A DNA stretch of 64,000 nucleotides, taken from contig WUJK01000002.1 in assembly GCA_011317545.1 (NCBI GenBank), positions 4,154,001 through 4,218,000 on the forward strand, given 5' to 3'. The notes beneath the pieces are model-generated. The model had not been told where the DNA came from and searched no databases. It saw only the letters and a list, made by a program, of their open reading frames with translations. Origin of the DNA: Coniella vitis. Its lineage: Eukaryota; Ascomycota; Sordariomycetes; Diaporthales; Schizoparmaceae. This document shows positions 55,734 to 64,000 of this stretch, piece after piece. Both the position numbers and the translations under genes were made by a program. Position 1 is the stretch's first letter. Every line of letters begins with the position of its first letter.

Positions 55734-57158
55734 ATGCTATACGACGCGCGGCCATGGGAGGTTTTCCTCCTGGCTGCCTCTCTGATCCTCATCTGGACCT
55801 TTGGCTTCAACATCCACAACCAAGTCGTTGTGTTGATTTTCGGCGATGAAGGAGCGGTCGCCTCCTTTCCAGCTCCTCCCGCGCCGCAAGGGGGCCAGAT
55901 CGACGAAGACTTGTTTCTACAACAGGCAGCACAAGTCGAGTTCCCAGCGCCCATCGACTATGCTCCTCTGCAACAAATCTGCGCCGCCACCACCTTTCGC
56001 CCTGGCCTGCTCTTCACCTGCGAGGGCCAGCACGGCGGCGTCGGCATGGTGCGCAACCAGATCCTCAAATGCGTGCGCTACGCCATCCACGGCGGCGGCG
56101 CCCTCGTGATCCCCTCCATGGCCCTGCGCAGCGCAAGCGATCTCTCTGACATTTCGGGCCCCAACCAAGTCCCGCTTGACTACCTCATGGATCGCGACGC
56201 CTTCGTTACCCACCTGGCCAAAGGCTGCCCGGGGATGGTGCTCTACAACCGCACAGAGGACTTCCCACACTACGACCAGCTGGCCACACCAGACGGCCAG
56301 CCCTTGGACCTCGTAGGCGATCAGTTCGAACCCAACCACCCGCGCGAAGGCCTGCAGCACCCTCTCGAATGGCGCAGCTCCTTCGACGCGTGGCTCGCCC
56401 AGCAGAACATCTCGGCGCCGGCCACCCTGCGCGCCGACAGCCCCGTCCACGTCCGCATGGGCCAGTCGTACCTCGAGTACCCGGTGCGCGCCGACGGCGA
56501 CGCCGCCGCGCGCGAGTTTGGCAAGATCCTGTCGTTCCGCCGCGACACACGCGCCCTCGCGGCGCAGGTGCTCTTTGCGCTGCGGCGGCAGCTCGCGCTG
56601 GGCACCATCGACCCGGCCGCGGCCCTCAGCCCCGGCGCCTACTTTGGCGCGCACCTGCGGCTCGAGCAGGACGCCGTCTGGGCGTGGGCGCCCGACGAGT
56701 GGCGCTTCTCGCGCATGCAGGACCAGTTCGCGGCGCACTTTGCGTACCTCGCGCGCACGGGCTTGCAGGTCGTCTACGTGGCGTGCGGGAACCAGACGGT
56801 CGTCGACCTGTTTGCCGAGGCGCTGCGGCGGCGCAACCGGGCGGCGGGCGTGCCCGAGGTCCGCGTGGTGACCAAGTACGACCTGCTCTGGGGCGCCGAC
56901 CGCATGCGCCTCGACGCCCTGACCTTTGACCAGCAGGCGCTCGTCGACTTCCTCATCATGTTCAAGGCGAGCGCCTTCATGGGCGTGGCGCACTCGAGCT
57001 TTTCGTGGAACGTGGCGCTGCGCAGACATGAGCTGAGCAAGTACAGCGACTATGCCAACGAGGGCTCGGACCTGTTGCGCGATGAGTACAGTATCATCAT
57101 GGGCAGGGAGGCCGACTACCCCCGTGTGGACGGGTTCAAGTACGCCATTTGGCCTTGA
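55734..57158 (+). CDS. Type II membrane protein resembling GDP-fucose O-fucosyltransferases
   Basis: Single exon, 474 aa from the ATG at 55734; the frame is open upstream but only from a TTG. A short cytosolic tail (MLYDARPWE) precedes one membrane anchor at about 10-27 (VFLLAASLILIWTFGF), then a Pro/Ala stem and a lumenal domain, the layout of Golgi/ER glycosyltransferases. The lumenal part begins GGVGMVRNQILKCVRYAIHGGGALVIP, matching the O-fucosyltransferase-type N-terminal motif (a Gly-rich loop, NQ, then A-ALVIP). Later come GAHLRLEQD and FMGVAHSSFSWNVALRR, corresponding to the nucleotide-sugar-binding HxR-like and Ser-rich motifs. Donor and acceptor are unproven; fungi rarely use fucose, so another sugar nucleotide is possible. 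Third-position GC is very high from 55980 to 57050. Confidence 0.82.
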   Translation: MLYDARPWEVFLLAASLILIWTFGFNIHNQVVVLIFGDEGAVASFPAPPAPQGGQIDEDLFLQQAAQVEFPAPIDYAPLQQICAATTFRPGLLFTCEGQHGGVGMVRNQILKCVRYAIHGGGALVIPSMALRSASDLSDISGPNQVPLDYLMDRDAFVTHLAKGCPGMVLYNRTEDFPHYDQLATPDGQPLDLVGDQFEPNHPREGLQHPLEWRSSFDAWLAQQNISAPATLRADSPVHVRMGQSYLEYPVRADGDAAAREFGKILSFRRDTRALAAQVLFALRRQLALGTIDPAAALSPGAYFGAHLRLEQDAVWAWAPDEWRFSRMQDQFAAHFAYLARTGLQVVYVACGNQTVVDLFAEALRRRNRAAGVPEVRVVTKYDLLWGADRMRLDALTFDQQALVDFLIMFKASAFMGVAHSSFSWNVALRRHELSKYSDYANEGSDLLRDEYSIIMGREADYPRVDGFKYAIWP

Positions 57159-59215
57159 TGAGGACGTGGGTTGGCAGCAAAGCGCATTTTGTTTACCCAT
57201 ATCAAGAAGAGAACATACATGATGTGCTCGACTTCTCGCCACAAACAGAACCTGGGATGGCAAACCGACGACTTCGAGCCAGAGATACCCAAACATGCTA
57301 CGATAATTCCAAAAAGCCCTTACGCAGGAAAAAGCACGGAATGGCACTTGTTGGTCTACATGTGCGTCTGTTATTCCTGCTGGTCTCGCCCTACAAACTC
57401 GCGCTCCAGAAAGACCAGCACTCTTTCTCAAAGGCAAAAAGGCGAAGCAGTCAAGCACCTTTGCAAAGTGTCCTAATATTGCGCCCCCCCTCCCCCCTGG
57501 TGCGCCGCATCACCGACAAGCCTCTTACGTGCGACGGATCGACGGAAACACTCCTTGGGCTTGGCGGTTTCATTCACAGACCCCCTACAGCAAGTCCATG
57601 CATGCTAAGACGTTTTGTCATTAACCTAGATTGGAATTGCATGCGGTGTAATGTCCCTGTTTGACTGTAAGTCTGGACATATTCTTACAAAAGGGTACCA
57701 CAAGGCATTCCAGGAGGAGGAATACATAGTATCGAGAGATTCAGGGCGGAGAACGTTGGACGAGGGAACCATCCCTGGCGCATGCGGATCTTTGTAAACA
57801 TATATTTCCATTTTTTTTTATTTCTGGAAGTCAGGGGCTTCTGCCAGGTGAAATAGGAAACATGGAGGAAAGCTCAATGGGAATTGTCAAAGCCTTGGGT
57901 GTGGTTATGGAACGGTTTTTCATGATGATGGACAGACGTATCTTGGGACTTGTGATCCTCGATTGCTCCAATCGATACCAAAAGAATGATGCTACAAATA
58001 CTACACTCCAGTGTAGTTATTGATGGATACATTACGAGGTCCCGAGGGCCATCAAGACAGAGTTCTTGGATATATTGCTCACAGCTTTCACTCTTCATTC
58101 TTAACAGTCGACCGAATAACAGACGATAGCAAGGCAACAGATATGAATAAGAAGCTTTCTCTGCGCGCCTGATATCTCAACAATAAGAGAAACCTCCTCC
58201 CCTCGCCCCCAAGGGACCTGAGAGAAAGCATGACGCAAGACGAACAATGATGATGGCAAAGCACTTTTCATTTCCACGCTCGTGAAGACTACGCTCGTAA
58301 AGGCAACACCTCTTCGCCGCTTCCAATATGTAAGATTCATCACTCCTTAGCAAAGAACTAGTCAACAAGGAGGAGGAGCCTTTTTTCTAGACGGGCCGCA
58401 CAGGCACTGCTGAGTCATTGAGTTCGAGATATATACTCGGACTGCACAGCGGACGGTGGCAACGGAGCTCAGCACGAGTGCCTTTTGTGATGCTGAGCTA
58501 TGATAGTGTAGCCGTGTTTACTAGGCTGGTGGTAGTAGTGGGTAGTCGTAGTGCCTGGTGGCCCATGAATGGTCTGTAAACTATCTCCCACCCGGCTCAA
58601 GACGTGACGTGACGCAGAGGAGAGGCCGAAGAGGCTGGTGAGACTACAGTATACCTAGGCCAATTCAAGCTTGGGAGAATTGAGACCCATCTGTTGATGG
58701 GCATCTCAGACGCTCGTGTGTGCCGGCAAAGACAGATAGGAGACGTCTATACATGGCCGTGTTAGTCGATCTCAGCAACTCGAACTCGCAGTTCAGATGC
58801 GGTCTATCTCGGTGGCCGAGAGCACAACGTCGTCGATTTTCTCGCGACTTGCTGGCTAGCGAGATCCGCCTTGGAGACATCTAGACTGCCCGGCTCCAGT
58901 GGTTCTGCGGTTGTGTACGTACTTACTATGAATCCGAGTCCAGAACAAGCCGACCCAAAGCGAGGAAGCATCCACCAAAGCCACGGCGCAGCCAGCAACC
59001 ACTTGACTAGCAACGGCGAATGCGACTGACTTGGCATGACAGACGGGGCCCATCGCCACAAGCATGGCCCAGCAAGTAAATTACCACCTTCCCGTCCGCG
59101 CGCGGGCGTGCTAACACACGGCGGCCCAGCCGTCTCCGTGGGATCGTACGACAAATTTCCTCTCCAGCGCTTTGTTGACAGGGCACCCACCGCTCCAAGT
59201 GAAATTCCGAAAAAG

Positions 59216-59239
59216 AAAAAAAAAAAAAAAAAAAAAAAA
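59216..59239. repeat. A24 homopolymer tract
   Basis: Twenty-four consecutive A, preceded by AAAAG, in noncoding sequence. It could be a slippage site or a relic of a retroposed poly(A) tail, but no retroposed gene body is visible beside it. Confidence 0.85.
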
Positions 59240-60857
59240 CAGGATCCAGAGAAAAGGGAAGAGCTGTACCCCGGATCTTTTACACGGCACGCGCTTCTTC
59301 GGCTCTCGGTCTGTCTCGGCCAGGAACGCTTGCTCTTCCCCAGCCCTCTCCTTCATTTCACGTTCTCTCGGACGTTGCTGTCGCACGTAGTGTCGAGACT
59401 AGTGGACGATAAGCCTTTTTGGGGCCCTCTGATTTAGACTACAGATCCTAGGTCGTGATTGCGGTTTTTGCCTCTTTCGCCCCGCGACTGGAGACGGTTT
59501 GGGACCGTGATTCAGCCCCCTTGTGGATAACTGGTCGCTGTGCCAGCACGGAATACGCATGTTGGAGCTGTACACGGGCCCTTGTGCGCTTGTGGATACT
59601 ACTCATGGATGTTTGGTCGCTCTGGGATAGGTAAACGTGTGATGTACGCATGTGGCTTGCTCGAATGGAAGGGTAGAAGATCCATTTTAGCATCTAGAGT
59701 TGGCCACTGGCGCGGTCGAATCCAATGTCGGGACTCTGGACGAAGCAAGGATGCCATCACCCTGTACGTTTGCACGGAAACGCGTTGGCATCCATCAAAC
59801 GCCACGAACCTGTCACGGCCAACTCCCGGATCCCCAGGAATGTTCGCAGCCAGCGTTTGCATGTGTTTCGGCTCACGGGGGCAAAGTATTGTAGCTTTTT
59901 GCTCTGCCGCTCGAGAGGTCGAGAAATGTGTTTCTACATGATTGCTACATCATGATGAAGTCAACTGGTGAGCACCCGTACGTACTGTCTGACTAGATTC
60001 ACGAAGGGAAAAAAACAGCGCTCAGACAGCAATTGATGTTATTGCCAACAAGCCAACGCGCGCTAAAAGCATTGTTTTTTTTCTCTCTCCCTCCCCATGA
60101 GCATAATTTCAACTGACCGTGCCATTGATAAAGTATGTGGCCATCGTTACGTCCGGGGTTGCCGGGTGACACTTGTGCCACAACCAGTCTTTTACATTCG
60201 GTGGGTTGGAAATACTCATTCTATCTCCTCGAGGTTGTTCATACGAAGAGAGTAGTCGTCCAAAATGTTGGTTGATTAATGCACATATCGTGAACGCCGA
60301 ACAGATTTCGGAACAAGCGTGTGTAATGATCATACGTTCCACATGCCCTTGAAATATTCCAAAAAGAAACAAGCACCTAGTTTTTTCCTACCAACCGGAT
60401 GAGTGTCGAGGAATTGAGGAGAGAAGATCAGCAAACTACTGCTGGGTGAACAAGAACAATAGCCTCCTCTCCCCCCTTTGATGTTGTAGAATGATAGCAC
60501 GCTTTCGATACTTGCTCTGCTTTCGCCTCCATTTGTCTTGCTACCTTCATTTCCCTGTTGCAAATCTTATTACTCCATCCTCGCAATCTGCGAGAAAAAC
60601 ACTCCCTTCAGTTAGATCGACACGATACTTTGGAATGCTGTGGGGGAGAAGGCGAGCATAAAACAAAGACCTCAGTGCGAACAGACTGCCTCGTTCAAAA
60701 TCGCCTTTCTCGGATAATCCGGCGATCTGACCCAGTTGGAGGCCACATTGGAAAACTCAAAAAGGAACAAACGGTGCCCTGTGGCTTACAAGCCAAGAGT
60801 TCTTGCAGACCAGGCAAGGCTGAGCTGAGCGCCTCGCAGCCCATCTGTGGATGTTGA

Positions 60858-60879
60858 GAATGAATGAATGAATGAATGA
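60858..60879. repeat. (GAAT)n microsatellite
   Basis: Five perfect GAAT units and a partial sixth in noncoding sequence. Confidence 0.9.
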
Positions 60880-61943
60880 TCGGGCATTGGGAAATGCGCA
60901 ACACCCAAGCTGCGGAACCGCATTGAGAGCACACGTATTACATAAACACAACGGCAATTCCAATGTCCTAAAAAAGTCTTGGCGAGACCAAGATGCTTGG
61001 GGCTTGGCAGCCGGGCCACCAAAGCCTTGCATGTGCTGCTGGATGGAGCCGGGGAGCGGAGCGCAAGCCGCACTGCGGGCGAGCAAGAGCGATATTGCCC
61101 ATCTATGCGCCCTCTTTTTCTCACACCCTTTTCTCACGATCGGACGTGTGTTCTGGGGATCGGGATGGTGGAATCGCACGCTTCTTGTTTATTTATTTAT
61201 TTTTTCGGTGAGATCAGTGGCGCGGCTTCTCTCACCCACCCCCCCCCCTTTGTGATCTTGGGGCGCGCTCTTGTCGTTCTTGGCGTCGACGAGACCGTTT
61301 TTGGGCCCTTGGATGGGACAATGAAAAAGAAAAAAGAAAAAGAAGGTTTAGAGTTTCGCGTATTTGAAATTAGTGGGAGAAATGGCTAATAACGGCCAAG
61401 GCTAGAATGCTATGGCGATTATCGCTTTGTCTTTTTTCTTTCTCTTTTTTGTTTCTCTTTCTTCTTCCTCTACCTCTGGTTTCGCATGCGGAAATTGCAC
61501 CGCCTCGCTGATGAGTGCCCGGCTGGCTTGTGAAAGACCTGGTCGCTCGTTCCCGTAGGCTACGCGAAACATTTACACTGCCCATGCGCGAAGCATCATT
61601 GGCGATGGGTGATGGCCAAGAGACGAAAAGGGGGCCCAGAGTGCTTTCTAAATCAGTGTAGAGTGGCAAGTATCAAGTTCCATAACATAAAAAAAAAAAG
61701 CAGATGGCCATCGGGATGAAAGGCCTTTCCGGTGGTCCAGATTAGCAGATTCCTTCATCGGACATCACGCCGTGTTCGACATGACGGCCCTTTAGCCGAA
61801 AACCTTCTCGAATACGAGTGAGTCCCACCAGATCTGAAGGGAGCCAGCCGCTGGTGTTCTCGAAGGCGTGATGAGATGTGACAAGGAGCAGATGGAGAAT
61901 TCCGGGCAAAATATTAAGTTGTGCAAAGTGTTTATTTGGTTGG

Positions 61944-61959
61944 GTGTGTGTGTGTGTGT
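61944..61959. repeat. (GT)n microsatellite
   Basis: Eight GT dinucleotides in noncoding sequence. Confidence 0.85.
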
Positions 61960-62607
61960 CTGTGGTCCTCCCCAGATTGCGTTGCTGTTCTTATCTTAAA
62001 TTACTTGCTTGGTTTCTTGTTCCATTTTTGCCGAGACGATTTGCTGTAGGGCAAGGTTTACTTCTAGATAGCCCCATGTCAACACAACAGGACGTGTGAC
62101 TTGACGACTTGTGTGATCAAGGCGAGGCTGGAACAAGGGTATGTATGCACTGCTAGTGGGTTGAAGGATCTCTTGTTTTTCCTTCTTTTTTCTAATAATA
62201 AATAAAAAAGAGAAGGAGAAAATCCAGGGCCAGTATCAGGCCAGTCGAGTCACGCAATCCGGTTGTTACAAAAAGTGAGAATGGAGCAAAAGGGGAGGTT
62301 AACTTTGATAGCCTGCTGATTCGTCTAAGCGTGGCTTTCCACATACTACATAGTTATATAGCACACAATCTACACGGCGGCTCACTTGGCTGGGTTAGAC
62401 TGTCCGTGAAATATAACCAGAGGCCCACAGTGGGTTTGTGCGTGTCCCTTGGGGTGTACTATGTACAGTAGAGACCATAAAAAGGTGCCGATTTCAGATG
62501 GAATGATGATACAGGTCTTGGGAAAGAATGGAGGCAGACGTGACTGGAATATCCAATCCACATAGTAGAAGGGATGGAATTGCCGTGCCAATCCAGAAAG
62601 AACGAAG

Positions 62608-62627
62608 AAAAAAAAAAAAAAAAAAAA
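62608..62627. repeat. A20 homopolymer tract
   Basis: About twenty consecutive A following GAAAGAACGAAG, in noncoding sequence. Confidence 0.85.
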
Positions 62628-62952
62628 GGACCCGACGACTTGCTCGGTGTCCAATTTCCTTTTTCCTGGATGAAGCCGCCATATCCTCCTGCCTACGCCC
62701 AGGGAGTGCGTATATCACAGCGGCCAGAGTTCCCTTGTTCGCCCAGCAGGCTTTGTTGCGATGTAGAGGAGGAGCAGCATCGTCATTGGCCGCTCGTCCT
62801 AACCATACACTGCGCTTCATTGCAAAAGCAGCTATCACCAACCAGATAGACTTTGATAGCCCAGCATATCATGCTGACTGGAGGATGGGTCTAGGGAGGC
62901 ATTAGTGATACTGGGCCTTGCAGCAGGGTGCCGACAGCAGCTGTCCCCAGCA

Positions 62953-62972
62953 CCTCGCCTCGCCTCGCCTCG
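62953..62972. repeat. (CCTCG)n pentanucleotide repeat
   Basis: Four perfect CCTCG/CCTCG-type units in noncoding sequence. Confidence 0.85.
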
Positions 62973-63251
62973 TCTTGCCGCAAAGGAAACAGAGAGCGGC
63001 AGTGAGCCTTGGCATGATCTGGAAGAGAAGGGAGTGGTGGTTCATGGGCGGTTGTGGCTGCAAAGCACTGTGATTGCGAGCGTGGGCGCGAGGAGTTGGA
63101 AATGTAACCCCAAGAATGAAGCCTGTACGAGTACCCTCTCCAAGATTGTGCTGCATTTTCTACAGAGAAATTGAGCGAGAGGTGAGGCGAGGATGCACAT
63201 CGCCCATCTGTCCATCACACACATGCTTATGCAGCATCTTGTTGCAGATCC

Positions 63252-63271
63252 ACTGCTACTGCTACTGCTAC
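63252..63271. repeat. (CTGCTA)n hexanucleotide repeat
   Basis: Three tandem CTGCTA/CTACTG-phase units outside any supported gene. Confidence 0.8.
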
Positions 63272-63493
63272 ATGGCGCTCTTCTTGAGAGCAAGTCAAGA
63301 GTCAGTGCGTGGCCGTGTGTTGGACGCTATTATCCAACAAAAAGCCAGCGGTTCTTTGGACGCTGCTGTTCTGTGAAAGAGTATGACCATCATGTGGAAG
63401 CAAACTCAAACAAAAGCACTTGCTTGCCATGATGGCAGCAGCCCTTTTCCACAGTCACACGGCCCTTTGCCGTGCTTCTCTCGGCTGGAAAAA

Positions 63494-63528
63494 AGAAGAA
63501 GACGACGACGACGACAACGACGACGACC
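63494..63528. repeat. (GAA)n(GAC)n triplet repeat
   Basis: GAA triplets lead into about nine GAC-type triplets with one AAC interruption; noncoding as far as can be judged. Confidence 0.85.
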
Positions 63529-64000
63529 ATTCGTCCAGCCGGGACCGACCGGCCGAGATGAGCTGCATGAGCAGCCCTGGCCTTCTACGTCCGTGCAGTG
63601 CCACTTGAGTGTGTCCATAGTACGCTCTCAACCGCCAATATCGTCGCTAGGCTTTCGCCTCCCGTCATCCGCGGACTGTCATGCTGTGGGAACCATGCTG
63701 CCATCTTGCCCACTTTGGCCAATCTTCTTCCTTAGTTCAGTCGTTTAAAAGACCGGGGAAAGTTTGTCTAGCTGCTCTGTCGGGGGGAGGGGGGGGGGTT
63801 TACTACTATAGTTACTGTTTTGCACATCCTCTTCTTCAACAGGCTACTAGTTCTCGCAGATCTGCGTACGCTATTTCGAGATGCAGACGGGCCCTCTTGG
63901 CTGGGCAGCAATGCGGCGCGGTCGCGTTACCTGTGCTGCGCGCGCCAGGCCAGGCTTTTTTTCCATCCACGGAGGAGGGCATCATGAATGAGGTCCCATC

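Larger units (their letters stand above)
57159..64000. other. Gene-poor region of about 6.8 kb to the window end
   Basis: No frame here has a recognisable domain, good start context or convincing splice pattern. It holds A tracts (59216-59239 and 62608-62627), microsatellites (60858, 61944, 62953, 63252, 63494), a G-rich tract at 63782-63798 and one ACTATGTAC (62458). Such long, simple-sequence-rich stretches often form the promoter and leader of a developmental regulator in filamentous fungi; whether one starts beyond 64000 cannot be seen. The longest frames (for example 58804-59190 minus and 60872-61255 plus) are probably chance. Confidence 0.45.

Noticed and set aside
55917..57458. 513-codon minus-strand frame opposite the O-fucosyltransferase-like gene
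   Set aside because: Longer than the sense frame but its composition (Val, Arg, Ala, His repeats) is that of a shadow of GC-rich third positions; no motif is seen.
58804..59190. 128-codon minus-strand frame
   Set aside because: No recognisable motif, and the sequence is surrounded by simple repeats; probably chance.

Overview
The window is filamentous ascomycete nuclear DNA, most likely a Sordariomycete and plausibly Hypocreales. Genes are spaced 0.3-7 kb apart on both strands without operons. Introns are short (about 57-210 nt), with GTRAGT-like donors and, in several, CTAAC/CTGAC-like branch sites. The gene set (Egh16-like secreted protein, GH28 and GH35 hydrolases, DUF3429 mitochondrial protein, VPS13, Dis1/XMAP215 protein, fungal P450) is typical of that group. 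The order-level placement is inference; no species was identified.

Layout. 1-2070(-): GH35 beta-galactosidase, cut by the window edge. 3115-4080(+): D-2-hydroxyacid dehydrogenase. 5021-5587(-): small secreted protein with two cysteine modules. 8642-11563(-): G-patch spliceosome-disassembly factor (TFIP11/Ntr1). 12056-12844(-): short-chain dehydrogenase. 13481-14814(-): GH28 endopolygalacturonase. 17605-20426(-): TOG-domain microtubule polymerase. 23647-24981(+): disordered orphan protein. 25141-26334(-): three-repeat gelsolin/severin-like protein. 27521-29191(-): orphan with a likely mitochondrial leader and an acidic repeat. 29350-29945(-): possible small spliced gene. 30529-31142(+): SnoaL/NTF2-like protein. 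31594-32924(-): Egh16-like secreted protein. 34838-36070(+): disordered repeat protein. 36653-38199(-): mitochondrial DUF3429 membrane protein with a long charged tail. 39176-41074(-): cytochrome P450 whose reading frame needs a 6-nt microexon. 44791-54530(+): VPS13 lipid-transfer protein, 3223 aa with one intron. 55734-57158(+): type II membrane protein resembling O-fucosyltransferases. 57159-64000: gene-poor, rich in microsatellites.

The genes do not form an obvious biosynthetic cluster. Housekeeping genes (splicing, microtubules, membrane-contact lipid transfer, actin severing) lie among scattered secreted proteins that act on galactosides, pectin and possibly chitin, which suits a plant- or host-associated saprotroph or pathogen. 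Exon structures were worked out by eye from splice signals; every multi-exon model keeps its frame arithmetically. No tRNA, rRNA, CRISPR or intact transposon was recognised. The most notable observations are the P450 microexon, a recurrent intergenic ACTATGTAC motif, the tandem cysteine modules, and a candidate unannotated spliced gene.
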